64,000 bases of DNA from Caballeronia jiangsuensis (GTDB taxonomy: Bacteria > Pseudomonadota > Gammaproteobacteria > Burkholderiales > Burkholderiaceae): contig JFHF01000024.1 in NCBI GenBank assembly GCA_000648925.1, positions 1 through 64,000 of the forward strand, written 5' to 3'. Below are positions 1-8,891 of this stretch, piece after piece. The notes under the pieces are model-generated. The model saw only the letters and a list, made by a program, of their open reading frames with translations, was not told where the DNA came from and did not search any database. The number at the start of each line of letters is the position of its first letter. The stretch's first letter is position 1. The translations under genes were made by a program, and so were the position numbers.

Positions 1-302
1 GGCTTCGGCAAGAACGCGTCCCAATCTATCGGCGCGTCAGCCGGCGGTAGTCCGCCAGAGATGAGGATGATGGGGACACCAGCGAGCATCGGATGACACC
101 TCAGTCGTCTGCAAAGCTCGATGCCGCCAAGCTGAGGCATCTCCATATCCGTGACGACTAAATCCGGTAAGTGCTTCGCTATTTGAGCAAGCGCGGCGTT
201 GCCGTTCTCCGCCACGAAGACTCGAAAGCCGTGGACCTCGAACACGAATTGAAGGGCAGATAGGGATTCAGCGTCGTCGTCGACGAGCAGGACGGAGTGC
301 AT
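1..302 (-). CDS. Response regulator receiver protein, 3' end cut by window edge
   Basis: The visible N-terminal part (about 100 residues) reads as a CheY-type receiver domain: MHSVLLVDDD carries the acidic pocket, VVTDMEMP holds the phospho-acceptor aspartate, LISGG is the switch region and FLPK supplies the conserved lysine. The start is the ATG at 300-302. The frame is still open at base 1, so it cannot be seen whether an output domain follows. In the family it would accept a phosphoryl group from a histidine kinase; the hybrid kinase at 1535-3292 is a nearby but unproven partner. It is divergent from the Hsp20 pair. Confidence 0.85.
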   Translation of the reverse strand, partial: MHSVLLVDDDAESLSALQFVFEVHGFRVFVAENGNAALAQIAKHLPDLVVTDMEMPQLGGIELCRRLRCHPMLAGVPIILISGGLPPADAPIDWDAFLPK

Positions 303-550
303 GTCGTTCGTCCGGTGTGTTCTCCCATTGCTTTGCAACGATTATGCCGAGCATGTCGATGTGAAATTTTGCAATCAGCCCCTTGAAACCCGTCTCGAAG
401 AACATATCTCTGACTTCGCTCAGGCAGGTGTTCGCAGTCTTCTGTGACTGCGAGCTCTGCGTGTTTCAACCTTGTTTGTCAGCGGCATGGGCAATCGGAC
501 TGAAGCGCGTACGCCGGTCCGTTTCCTTGCCGCTCGAGGAGAAAGCGACC

Positions 551-988
551 ATGAGTGACTTCTACTTCGGTACTGACCTTTTCAGCGAACTGGACCGCCT
601 GCAACGTCAATTGTCCACGTTCGGCGGATTCCATTCGAGCCTGCGGTCCAGTCAACTCGGCACGTTTCCTCATATCAACATCGGCACGACCGACGACTCG
701 GTAGAAATTGTTGCATTCGCTCCCGGGGTCGACCCAGCAAAGCTCGACATTTCCATCGATAAAGGGCTGCTCTCCATTTCTGGGGAGCGGGCGACCCGAC
801 CGCAGCAGATGTCGGAAGGCACTCGACAGTATGCGCAAGAGCGCTTCGAGGGGCCGTTCCGGCGAATCGTTGAATTGCCGCAACAGGCCGACCCTGACCG
901 GGTGCAGGCGCGCTATGTCGATGGTTGCCTACTGATTTCAGTAGGCAAACGCGAAGCGTCCAAGCCTCGAGCCATCGTCGTTCAGTAA
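551..988 (+). CDS. Hsp20/alpha-crystallin small heat shock protein, first of a tandem pair
   Basis: A 145-residue ATP-independent holdase chaperone. The alpha-crystallin domain runs from about residue 38 (FPHINIGTTDDSVEIVAFAPG) to the end, with the typical GLLSISGER strand pair and a C-terminal VDGCLLISVGKRE strand. The frame is open upstream to 383, but the ATG at 551 has a purine-rich ribosome site (gaggagaaag) at good spacing and gives the usual N-terminus (MSDFYFGTDLFSELDRL). The second Hsp20 gene starts 12 bases after its stop, so the two are very likely one operon. Paired Hsp20 genes often give hetero-oligomers that hold unfolding proteins. Confidence 0.92.
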   Translation: MSDFYFGTDLFSELDRLQRQLSTFGGFHSSLRSSQLGTFPHINIGTTDDSVEIVAFAPGVDPAKLDISIDKGLLSISGERATRPQQMSEGTRQYAQERFEGPFRRIVELPQQADPDRVQARYVDGCLLISVGKREASKPRAIVVQ

Positions 989-1000
989 GGAGAGGACGTC

Positions 1001-1408
1001 ATGAACGAAAACACGCAAGTCGCCCAGCGCGATGAAGACGCAGTGACGCGTGCACAATCGGACGAAGCCCGTCGTCGCGCTACGCTCACGCCAACCGTCG
1101 ACATCTTCGAAGACGCGCATGGGGTTACGCTGTGGGCGGACGTTCCCGGGGTCTCGAAGGAGAAGCTGGAAATCAAGACCCACGATGGACGGTTAACCAT
1201 CGAGGCGGAGTCCGGTGTAGCGGTGCCACCGAATCTTCGGCTGTCACATGCTGAGTTGCGCGCGCCTTTCTTCTCAAGAAGCTTCACAGTAAGCGACGAC
1301 TTCGACACATCGAGAATTGATGCAGTTTTGAAGGATGGCGTACTAAAGCTAATTATTCCTCGTCGCGAAGAGGCGAAACCGCGCAAAATCGAAGTCAGTG
1401 TAGGGTGA
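1001..1408 (+). CDS. Hsp20/alpha-crystallin small heat shock protein, second of a tandem pair
   Basis: A 135-residue small heat shock protein with a strong ribosome site (aaggagagg) before its ATG. The first 30 residues are polar and low in complexity. The alpha-crystallin domain then spans about residues 30-135: TPTVDIFEDAHGVTLWADVPG, DGRLTIEAES and LKDGVLKLIIPRREEAKPRKI, which matches class-A bacterial Hsp20. It follows the first Hsp20 gene with 12 bases between and is followed by a GC-rich hairpin, so it is the likely last gene of a two-gene heat-stress operon. The two proteins differ clearly, so this is not a recent duplication. Confidence 0.92.
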   Translation: MNENTQVAQRDEDAVTRAQSDEARRRATLTPTVDIFEDAHGVTLWADVPGVSKEKLEIKTHDGRLTIEAESGVAVPPNLRLSHAELRAPFFSRSFTVSDDFDTSRIDAVLKDGVLKLIIPRREEAKPRKIEVSVG

Positions 1409-1434
1409 AAACGAATTGTGATAGCTCGACTCGG

Positions 1435-1456
1435 GGCCGGCGCATGGCCGGCCTTT
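1435..1456 (+). terminator. Probable terminator after the Hsp20 pair
   Basis: A perfect 7-bp stem (GGCCGGC / GCCGGCC, loop gcatg) 26 bases after the second Hsp20 stop, followed by only a short T run (ttt). It is placed correctly to end the Hsp20 operon. The weak T run makes termination efficiency uncertain. Confidence 0.5.
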
Positions 1457-1534
1457 CGAGGTCGTTTGCGCGACTTCCAACCTATACTGCTGACAGTCCC
1501 TCGTTTCTGCGCGCGCACACTTGGAGCCGCAAAC

Positions 1535-3292
1535 ATGTCAGGGTCGTCCAAGAGGCCTCCGGCAACCGCTGCTGAGCGGTTCGGGACCGTTGTCACTGCT
1601 GAGCTGTACGCACGCGCGGGCCGCTTGCCAGACTACGCAGCGGAAAACGAGGCGCTTCATGCGTTGGCGCGAGCATTCTCTGCGTCGGATTCGGCAATGC
1701 TTCAGCAATTGGTCGACACCGCGCTCGCATTGTGCGGTGCTGGTAGCGCGGGTATCAGTTTGCGCGAAGCCGAGGCCGGTGAGCCATGCTACCGGTGGGT
1801 GGCGGTCGCAGGGCGTTGTGCGCACTTGGTGACTCACATCATTCCCATCGACGACAGCCCCCCGGGCGTCGCAATCGCATCGAATGCACCGCAGCTTTTC
1901 TCTTTTCCGACGCAGCGGTTCCGCTGTTTGGCCGACGTTGCCCAGCAAGTGACCGAAGAACTGGTTGTGCCGATTCCCGGCAACCCCGAGGCGTTGGGCG
2001 CGCTATGGGTGATGTCCCACGACGACCATCGCTTCGATAGCGAACATCGCCGCATTCTTACGAGCTTAGCGACCTTCACGAGTGCCGCGCTGACCATCGC
2101 CGGAGCCAAGTCAGATGCAGAGGCGCGGGCTAAGGAGGCCGAGAAAGCGCGGAACGCACTCTCCGAAGCCGAGGAGGCGAAAGATAACTTCATTGCTACG
2201 CTCGGTCACGAACTGCGCGGCCCGCTAGGCGCGATTGACAGCGCTCTAGAAGCCGCCCAGAAGCTAGCCACTGGAAGTCCGGCGGTACTTTCCGCATTGG
2301 CCCTTGCCAACCGGCAGGTGCGGCAACTGAAGCGCATTGTCGGCGACTTGCTGGACGCTGCCAAGGGGCGGCACGGCAAGCTCTCGGTGCATCCCACTCA
2401 CTGCTTGCTTGGCGACATCGTCAAAGACGCAGTCGGCGCCACAAGCGAGGAGGCTGAGCGGCGACATCATCAGCTCCATGTCAATCTCCCAGCATATCCG
2501 CTCACGGTATTCGCTGATGCTGCGCGACTGACTCAGGTCATTTCGAATGTTCTCGGGAATGCAGTCAAATACACACCGCCCGGCGGAGAAATCACATTGG
2601 AGGTCGACGCGCCGGACCCTAATACAATTCCGGAGCATGACTCAACGCCTCGCGAGGTTATTATCACGGTGCGCGACAACGGGATGGGAATCTCGCACGA
2701 CCTGCTGCCGCGCGTCTTTGACCTGTTCTCGCAGTCAAAGTGTGCACGTATGGTCGCCGAGGGTGGGCTTGGTCTTGGCTTGTCGGTTGTGAAATATCTC
2801 GTTCAGGCCCATCAAGGGGAAGTGTCGATTTCGAGTGAAGGCCAAGGAAGAGGGACCGAAGTCGTGTTGCGGCTGCCCATCATCCGTCGCGGTGACGTTG
2901 AACACACTGGTCCCACGACCCACGGAATTCCGCCGGCTCGGATACTCCTCGTTGACGACAGTGCGGATGCGATGGAGGCGCTGTCGATGCTGTTGGCATT
3001 AGACGGCCATGAGGTGAGGCGCGCGTGCGACGGCCGAGCAGCCTTGTCGCTTGTCGAATCGTTCGTACCGGATGTCGCCTTGATTGACATCCACATGCCG
3101 GGCATGGACGGCTACGAGCTTGCCCGACAGTTAAGACAGCGGTCGCAATGTTCGTCGACGCGCTTGGTGGCACTGACGGGCTACATCGCCAACGACGCAC
3201 AAAATTCTGAGAAAGTATTCGATTGCTACCTCGTCAAGCCGCCATCACTAGAGGACCTCGCGGACGAGCTGAAGAAATCCGAGCCAACTTGA
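1535..3292 (+). CDS. Hybrid GAF-domain sensor histidine kinase/response regulator
   Basis: A 585-residue soluble hybrid kinase without membrane segments, so it should sense a cytoplasmic signal. An N-terminal GAF-like region (about 45-190) is joined by a coiled coil (about 192-218, AKSDAEARAKEAEKARNAL) to a HisKA domain with phospho-accepting His225 in GHELRGPLG. The ATPase domain has the N box at Asn342, DNGMGIS (381-387) and GGLGLGLSVVK (410-420). A C-terminal receiver domain starts at about 469 (ILLVDDS) with phospho-acceptor Asp518 (IDIHMPGMDG) and Lys568. The frame extends upstream to 1418, but the ATG at 1535 has a ggag ribosome site and lies past the Hsp20 hairpin. The signal is not predictable from sequence; the location suggests a stress role. 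Confidence 0.9.
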   Translation: MSGSSKRPPATAAERFGTVVTAELYARAGRLPDYAAENEALHALARAFSASDSAMLQQLVDTALALCGAGSAGISLREAEAGEPCYRWVAVAGRCAHLVTHIIPIDDSPPGVAIASNAPQLFSFPTQRFRCLADVAQQVTEELVVPIPGNPEALGALWVMSHDDHRFDSEHRRILTSLATFTSAALTIAGAKSDAEARAKEAEKARNALSEAEEAKDNFIATLGHELRGPLGAIDSALEAAQKLATGSPAVLSALALANRQVRQLKRIVGDLLDAAKGRHGKLSVHPTHCLLGDIVKDAVGATSEEAERRHHQLHVNLPAYPLTVFADAARLTQVISNVLGNAVKYTPPGGEITLEVDAPDPNTIPEHDSTPREVIITVRDNGMGISHDLLPRVFDLFSQSKCARMVAEGGLGLGLSVVKYLVQAHQGEVSISSEGQGRGTEVVLRLPIIRRGDVEHTGPTTHGIPPARILLVDDSADAMEALSMLLALDGHEVRRACDGRAALSLVESFVPDVALIDIHMPGMDGYELARQLRQRSQCSSTRLVALTGYIANDAQNSEKVFDCYLVKPPSLEDLADELKKSEPT

Positions 3293-3376
3293 CGTCTGAG
3301 GAAGCGGACAGAGCGCGCCTTCCCTCTGCGATTTCACTCCCCAACAAAATCGGATGGTCGAAGACCGGTGCTTCGA

Positions 3377-3601
3377 CTAATGCGAACTCACCCACGGCAA
3401 GCTCCGCGGCGGCTCGCGACCCGGCGTTGCAGCGGTCGCCGCGCGGCGGCGCGCTGTCACTTTGTCCTGCAAGCCACCTCCGAACACGATGGTCGTTGAT
3501 AGATAGGTCGCGTCGTCCGACCCGCATGCAGGGCATGCTTTCCGATGCGGCGTCACGTCTGTGTAAAAAAGTTTCTTGCAGGTAGCACAGTGGATAATCA
3601 T
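3377..3601 (-). CDS. Small zinc-ribbon protein of unknown function
   Basis: A 74-residue protein opening MIIHCATCKKLFYT, followed by HRKACPACGSDDA. The two CxxC pairs separated by about 18 residues form a rubredoxin-like zinc ribbon; the rest is basic and probably disordered. The frame runs further upstream, but the ATG at 3601 has ttggagcg about 6 bases before it and puts the first cysteine pair directly at the N-terminus, as in many small zinc-ribbon proteins. It is convergent with the hybrid kinase and divergent from the gene at 3745. No function can be assigned. Confidence 0.5.
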   Translation of the reverse strand: MIIHCATCKKLFYTDVTPHRKACPACGSDDATYLSTTIVFGGGLQDKVTARRRAATAATPGREPPRSLPWVSSH

Positions 3602-3744
3602 TCGGTCGCTCCAACACTTGAGGCGCATAGGCCGGACGCGACGCGCGACGCGCGGTTGCAGTGATACTTTCAACGCCTACCGCATTTTCCAGGCGCGCGG
3701 TTTGCTCTGCGAAACATGTACTACTATGCCTCATTGCTCATACT

Positions 3745-4038
3745 ATGGCAAATCGCACACGCGGAGCGAAACTTGTGATTCTCCCGAATAGGCTCGCCGT
3801 TGCACCCAAGGCAGGCGCGCACGAGGACGATTACGCGGTTTATGCGTCCTATCGCCCGTCTAGCGGAAGGTTTGTTGGAACGCTCAAGGTTGTGCGATTG
3901 ACAGATGCGCGGATGCTGTATCCGTTTGATGGCGCCGAGGAAATAGGCCCGTTTGAATCGCAAAATGAGGCAAGAGAAGCAGCAGTAAAGCGTGGTACGG
4001 AAATCGTGCGCGCGGACCTCCGGTGCCCGGAACTTTGA
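3745..4038 (+). CDS. Small conserved hypothetical protein, DUF6723-like
   Basis: A 97-residue soluble protein. The core YAVYASYRPSSGRFVGTLKV, then LYPFDGAEEIGPF and AREAAVKRGTEIVRADL, looks like a small alpha/beta domain of a kind that recurs in Burkholderia genomes; from memory it resembles what databases call DUF6723, which was not checked. The ATG at 3745 gives MANRTRGAKLV; the frame is open upstream to 3661 but that stretch looks non-coding. No catalytic motif is visible. Confidence 0.65.
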   Translation: MANRTRGAKLVILPNRLAVAPKAGAHEDDYAVYASYRPSSGRFVGTLKVVRLTDARMLYPFDGAEEIGPFESQNEAREAAVKRGTEIVRADLRCPEL

Positions 4039-4413
4039 CCTGACGCGCGGCGTCGCCTCGCGGTATGTGCACAGCGCCCGCGTCCGATGACCGCTCGCGA
4101 GGAGCATTTTTGAGCTCAGTCTGGAAAATGGATTCGAAGCCCTGGTGCTGTGAATAAAGATGTGTAGAGGGGCGTGACGTTACGTAAGGACCCCTGATTT
4201 ATTGTGGCAATTGCTTGCCGACACTTGCCGGAAACGCGGCTCAGGTGTCGCCCTGATTCACTCTCGCGTGCGGTTCTGCCTTCGCGTTCGACCGGTAGGA
4301 GCGCCGGCATTGTTCGATGGAATCGCCCAGTTGCTCAGCGGACCGGCGCGGCCGTCGGAGATAAGAGACTGCAGGTAACGGCACAACGCAAATCTTGCGG
4401 CTAACCTCGGCCG
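4039..4413. other. Gap without recognisable gene
   Basis: About 375 bases between two small genes. Frames here are short and show no protein-like pattern. Nothing resembling a tRNA, a strong promoter or a terminator was seen. Confidence 0.5.
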
Positions 4414-4647
4414 TCAATTTGAGTCGAGCAGGTGTCGTAGACGCTCAAGTCGCTCTCGCTGGGCCGGAATCAACCCCGGTGTTGCCAAAGCATGGGCTAC
4501 CCGTTCGCGCCAGTAATCGAGAGCGAAAACGAAACGACTCCGCGGTCCGCTCAAGACACTTTGCAGATGTTCGATTTCTCGGTCGACGAGCATTATTTGG
4601 ACGGGCCTGTTGGTCCGCCTCTCCGACCCTGCTTTCCGGCTCGTCAT
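4414..4647 (-). CDS. Small hypothetical protein
   Basis: A 77-residue frame with protein-like composition. The core EIEHLQSVLSGPRSRFVFAL, then DYWRERVAHALATPG and PAQRERLERLRHLLD, looks like three amphipathic helices. The ATG at 4647 has gcgggga just upstream as a possible ribosome site; an internal ATG at 4593 (MLVDREIEHL) is an alternative. No membrane segment or known motif is visible. It stands alone between two gaps. Confidence 0.5.
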   Translation of the reverse strand: MTSRKAGSERRTNRPVQIMLVDREIEHLQSVLSGPRSRFVFALDYWRERVAHALATPGLIPAQRERLERLRHLLDSN

Positions 4648-5993
4648 AAGGTCCCCGCGCCCTTTGAGTGGTTTGAATTCTGGGCTTACTCAATCTTTAG
4701 GCAGACAGCTTACTTGCTTTTTCTGACCTCGTTGCGTCCTAACGTGTGCAGACCGAACATTGGCGTCAAAACGAGGCTTCACTAGCTGATGCCTTCTGTA
4801 CCCTCGGGCCGTCAATTCCCGAGCATAGAGGCGCTTTGTCGACCGGGGCGTTTCTCGCAACGTGAGCCTCTTCAACTTCCCAATAGACACCGGTGGCATT
4901 CGCCGCTGCTTAAACGTTTGAAGAGTCGTTAACGGATTAGGGTTTCAGCGCGGCTCGATGCGAGCGACGCACATCGAACGAGATAGTTGCGCGTCGTCGA
5001 CGCCGTTATGTCGTGGCGCCCGAGTCGTCCGCGACCACGGCAACGCTCTGCTAATCGATGAACGGTATGTCATCGACAAACGCATCTTCCCCTCTCTCCT
5101 TTTGGCGATATCGATGGACGCGACCGCGCTTAGGTTATTGTGCTTCTTCACTCACATCTTATTAGCGTTACCCAGCAATGCTACGCGCCTGAAGTTCAAC
5201 AAGGTCCGTAGACTCTCCTCGAGCGCTGTCAATAGGTCTTGAGACCTTGAGGGGTCAATCGCGTGGCCGCTCGTTACGCGTCCGCGTTGCTCATCAATCA
5301 GGAGCTTGGTCTCGTGATATGAGCCTCAAGTTTTACGAGACGCCGCAATTGCTTTTCGTCAGATGTCATGGCCCGGGTTTCACGCTTTGTTGGTTCTTTA
5401 ATTATGGCCCCTGCGTAGCCTCGGGTTGGCGCCATGTCGCGTACGAAAGGGTGGCTAAAAGAAGTTGAGGGACGTAATAGTGCCGAATTTGTCCATGTCG
5501 AAATGATGCCGGGAATATCTCTTACGTCATGTTGGACGTAGGTAGTGAGCACATCGCCAATGCGGTGCGATGCTCACTCGCGGTGCCTTCTTAGGTATGA
5601 CAGGCACGCTCCGCGCTGGCCGAGAATGCGCTCATCCCAGACAGGGACCCAGACATGCTGAAGGGTCGACGCGACGACGGTCTCCTTCGAGAGCGAGTCC
5701 GGCCTTGACAAGGACCGTTCACCGGCGATGGACGGTATCGCCCTGGGCTCTTCGCTGCACGAATACCACAACCGCAGCCTTGACCGTCGCCGGTCGCGAG
5801 GCCTTCACATGGAGTTCAGAGCCGCTCAACACTTGACAACGATAACCTCAGCAGCACGTCACAACCGCCCTCGCGAAGACGGATTGCGCCGTTGCAGAGT
5901 TGCACCGTGTGAGGTTGGCTGCTCTTTTGCTGCCGCTCATTCCGGGCAACCGTATCCAGGCAGGCGCACAACTCGCGTTGACGTGCGGAATCT
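4648..5993. other. Long gene-poor stretch
   Basis: About 1.35 kb in which every open frame is short, lacks a convincing ribosome site and has scrambled composition. The only visible structure is an inverted repeat at 5545-5577. It may be eroded former coding DNA or carry small RNAs; neither is shown by the sequence. Confidence 0.5.
5545..5577. repeat. Inverted repeat, possible hairpin
   Basis: Left arm GTGAGCACATCGC and right arm GCGATGCTCAC pair over 11 positions with a two-base bulge in the left arm and a loop of nine bases. No T run follows on either strand, so this is not a standard terminator. It lies in a gene-poor stretch. Confidence 0.5.
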
Positions 5994-6506
5994 TTAGATT
6001 TTTCGAGCTTGCGTCTCTGTAATTGGCCGCTCTTCGGACAACGAGGCTGGGGTAGTCTCTGACGGTCTCGTTGATAGTCGAAGATACGCGGCCGCAAGCC
6101 GTCGCAGTTCTTCTTCCGAGGCATCCTCTATCCCAATAAGTTGATTGCTTGCGGCGCGATGCGATGACAGCAACTCGTTCAACTTGAGGTGGAGCGCGAC
6201 ACTATCCTTGTTCTGGCTCTGTTGAATCAAGAAAACCATGAGAAAAGTGACGACCGTTGTGCCGGTGTTAATGACAAGTTGCCAGCCATCTGAGTAATGA
6301 AACATCGGTCCCGTCACGACCCAAGCGACTACTGTGAGAACGGCGAGACAAAACGCTGCTGGTGAACCCGCCCATCGCGTGACCAAGCTGGCGAATTTGT
6401 CGAAGGCGCGAGTTAATGGGTGCTGGCTCGCGTAAGCCGGGCTTGAGGTGTCTGGAACGGTGTCAAGCTCATCAGTAGATGAGCTAGAAACATTGTGCTC
6501 CTTCAT
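5994..6506 (-). CDS. Low-affinity iron permease family membrane protein
   Basis: A 170-residue inner-membrane protein. After a polar Ser/Thr-rich N-terminus comes FDKFASLVTRWAGSPAAFCL, then two membrane segments (about AAFCLAVLTVVAWVVTG and LVINTGTTVVTFLMVFLI) joined by the family-typical HYSDGWQLVINTGT. The end, IQQSQNKDSVALHLKLNELL, also matches this family (PF04120-type). The name comes from yeast Fet4 relatives; the role in bacteria is poorly known. The ATG at 6506 is chosen because cgggag stands about seven bases before it; a TTG two codons upstream is less likely. Confidence 0.82.
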   Translation of the reverse strand: MKEHNVSSSSTDELDTVPDTSSPAYASQHPLTRAFDKFASLVTRWAGSPAAFCLAVLTVVAWVVTGPMFHYSDGWQLVINTGTTVVTFLMVFLIQQSQNKDSVALHLKLNELLSSHRAASNQLIGIEDASEEELRRLAAAYLRLSTRPSETTPASLSEERPITETQARKI

Positions 6507-6782
6507 CGTCAACTCCCGAAATCATTTTCTCACCACGCCGCAACAGACATGCCAGTCGGTATCTCGTAAGCGCATGGGCACCATGGGCCGGCGTCTGTAA
6601 CGAGAGTGATTCTGATATCTCTTTGCGGCCTGTCCGACTTCTTGCTGCGTCCGTTAGATGGTCCTGGTCGTTCGCACTGAGCGCCTCGGAGAAGCGCAGC
6701 AGTTCTCGGCGAAGTCACGCTCGCGAGAGTCGACAAGTTAAGCCGAAAATACTCTGGATAATCTTGCGATAGTTCCGGGAGA

Positions 6783-7238
6783 CTACTGCTCTTTCGGCTG
6801 GCTAAGGTGCTTGAAAAGTCGGTTGGCGGTTGCAAGCTGGGCGTCGCGCACAAGGAGGCGAGGCGCACTGCGCAACTGTGCGTCATAGACAACCAGCGCA
6901 TCGCGCAACGACTCATAATCGGCCCCAGTTGCTTCACAATCGATGCTTGATTTTGCGTCTCCGTCTAGCCGTACCAGCGCAGCGTGCGCCTCTCGAATGG
7001 ATGCAAGCCGCGCTTTTTGAAATCCCGCGATGCATAGCTCTTCTGATACCAAGAGCTGCTGGCACAACAGGCTGAGTAGAGTACCGGTTCCTCGCCCGCG
7101 ATACAGCGCGTCCAGCGCAATCCAGCTCTTCAGTGCGAGAAGGTTTGCACTGTTGGCATCTCCTGCTTGAAGAAGTGTGCCGAGCAATGGAGACATTGAC
7201 CTTCGTACAGGTTTTCGTGAGCTCGATTTATTGCTCAT
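6783..7238 (-). CDS. Hypothetical protein
   Basis: A 151-residue soluble protein, mainly helical by composition. It opens MSNKSSSRKPVRRSMSPLLG and continues with NLLALKSWIALDALYRGRGT, LLCQQLLVSEELC and AHAALVRLDGD. The ATG at 7238 is preferred over the longer frame (to 7349) because the upstream part is low quality, although the ribosome site is weak. Arginine- and alanine-rich helices could suit nucleic-acid or protein binding, but no known domain is recognised. Confidence 0.55.
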   Translation of the reverse strand: MSNKSSSRKPVRRSMSPLLGTLLQAGDANSANLLALKSWIALDALYRGRGTGTLLSLLCQQLLVSEELCIAGFQKARLASIREAHAALVRLDGDAKSSIDCEATGADYESLRDALVVYDAQLRSAPRLLVRDAQLATANRLFKHLSQPKEQ

Positions 7239-7317
7239 TTTGATAAGGAATAGACGGTAGAACGCGGGAAGAGCGTCAAGCAATGGGATTCGACGTGCCG
7301 GCACACAAGCGCCATGC

Positions 7318-7518
7318 TTATTCAGGGATGATGCGGCACTTGAACGCACACTTCGGAGCGCGGCGGCTCTTAAGCTTACGTGCAGATTGGCCCTGAAGAC
7401 TTTCGCTTTTCAATCGAAATCTACTTCCGTGCGCTTCATCGAGCAATTCCAGCAGCGCACGGCGGAGACTCGGCGCACCGACATGCGGCTTTTCGGTGAG
7501 ATAGGAGACGGGACTAGC
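7318..7518 (-). pseudogene. Remnant of a small gene without start codon
   Basis: About 66 codons read with convincing composition on the minus strand: VSYLTEKPHVGAPSLRRALL, then ELLDEAHGSRFRLKSESLQG and a basic tail ending CRIIPE. There is no ATG, GTG or TTG at a suitable place. The same frame is interrupted by TAG at 7519-7521, with SLSYDL directly before it. This suggests a former gene broken by a nonsense change or 5' loss. Family unknown. Confidence 0.35.
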
Positions 7519-7560
7519 CTAGAGGTCGTAGCTTAAAGATAATGGTGCACACAACCGTTG

Positions 7561-7941
7561 CTACTCTGCCTCCAATTTGCATCCGTCGCGGCCGATGCTT
7601 GCACAACGATGCGCAAGGTCGATTTCTGTACGCCGCGCGACGAGCCAAGGGATGCCTGCGTACCCCACTAAAGGGCGCTTAACACGGTATTCGAATAGTG
7701 CTGGTCCGACTTGCTTGAAGAGCACCGCGTCGGTCGTATGCTGCTCGGCGTAGTCAGCGGTCACCAAGCCCAGCTCTTTCGCGCCGCTCATCGAAAACGA
7801 ACCGTCGGCGGCCGATTGGAAGCTGATATTCGACAGTGCGCAGTAGCCAATCGAAATAGCGATGACCGGTTTTGCAACCAGGCCGGCGTAGGCGCGAAGC
7901 CCACTTGTTCCTCGATTCCAACTCACAGAAGCATCAAGCAT
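7561..7941 (-). CDS. Hypothetical protein
   Basis: A 126-residue frame starting MLDASVSWNRGTSGLRAYAG at the ATG at 7941. Composition is protein-like, alternating hydrophobic strands and short loops: AKPVIAISIGYCALSNISF, then DAVLFKQVGPALFEYRVKRP and AGIPWLVARRTEIDLAHRC. It could be a small beta-rich domain. The ribosome site is weak. Its stop is followed in the same frame by the remnant at 7318-7518. Not recognised. Confidence 0.45.
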   Translation of the reverse strand: MLDASVSWNRGTSGLRAYAGLVAKPVIAISIGYCALSNISFQSAADGSFSMSGAKELGLVTADYAEQHTTDAVLFKQVGPALFEYRVKRPLVGYAGIPWLVARRTEIDLAHRCASIGRDGCKLEAE

Positions 7942-8312
7942 CAAAGAGTGCAACCTAAGTATTTACCCTAACAAGAAGATACTATGTCCAGCCATTGTCG
8001 ACAAGATAAAAGAAGCCCGCGGCGCACTTTTTTTCACGGCTCCGGTAAAAGCGACTTGGCTGAGCGGTGCTGTTGCCGCTGCACTTGCGACTCATAGGAA
8101 GCGTCCTGCCTTGACCCGCCTGTGTTTGCGCCGACCGCACATGGCTCGCGCGATGCGGCTGCCGGCGCTGCGCTGAGCGTGACCGCCGAATCGACTGATG
8201 AATGACAGTGACAAACAGCGAAAGCGAGCTGCGCTTGTTGCGTCGCACAAATTTTGCTACTTTCCCGGCATGTCGAATTAAGCGCCGTTCGCTGGTGCAA
8301 TTGGAGCAAAGC
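7942..8312. other. Gap without recognisable gene, divergent promoter region likely
   Basis: About 370 bases between a minus-strand and a plus-strand gene. The sequence just upstream of 8313 is AT-richer and may hold the promoter of that gene, but no clear -35/-10 pair could be assigned. Confidence 0.4.
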
Positions 8313-8657
8313 ATGCACGACGCAGAAGTCGCTGCGACGCTGCTGAATAGGTGGCAACGAAGCAATCGGTCCGATGGTTCTACTTCGGCCGTCGACCTTC
8401 TACGAGAAGGAGGACTCTCCTTCAAACGTTATGCTGGTGTGTGCACGGATACATCAGACGAGTTCATCGACGGCGTCGAGATTGAATGCCTCACTTTCAG
8501 CGACGGCTCACGGGCTTTGCGCATGAAGCCCCGGGGGGCAATAGACAGTTCGATAGGATGGGCCTCCGTCGCTCCTTCGCATCACCATGACGACGAGGCT
8601 AGGCACGAGACGGACACCGGCGCCTCATTTGCTCTGACCTACAGCGACCCAATGTAA
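8313..8657 (+). CDS. Hypothetical protein
   Basis: A 114-residue soluble protein beginning MHDAEVAATLLNRWQRSNRS. The ATG at 8313 has ttggagc seven bases before it; the frame is open to 8202 but that part is poorer. The middle part (DLLREGGLSFKRYAGVCTDT, then EFIDGVEIECLTFSDGSRAL) looks like a small mixed domain, and the end is histidine- and acid-rich (SHHHDDEARHETD), which could bind metal. No family recognised. Confidence 0.5.
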   Translation: MHDAEVAATLLNRWQRSNRSDGSTSAVDLLREGGLSFKRYAGVCTDTSDEFIDGVEIECLTFSDGSRALRMKPRGAIDSSIGWASVAPSHHHDDEARHETDTGASFALTYSDPM

Positions 8658-8891
8658 TTTCGGAATAAAGCTGCGACCTCACCGAAACAGCGGCGGCGCA
8701 GGTTCACCTGCTTACTGCAAAAAATTGCGGACGCTCCGAGACAGGGCGAACCGCGAGTGAGCTAACGAGGCTAGCGCTTGACGCGACGGCAGACGGCCGT
8801 GATACGAGTCGGCGCTCGGGAACCCTCAATCGCCAACGAGCCGGCTTGGCCTCCGACTTGCTGTGGTCGAGAGGACTTCAGGGAGAGGCGA

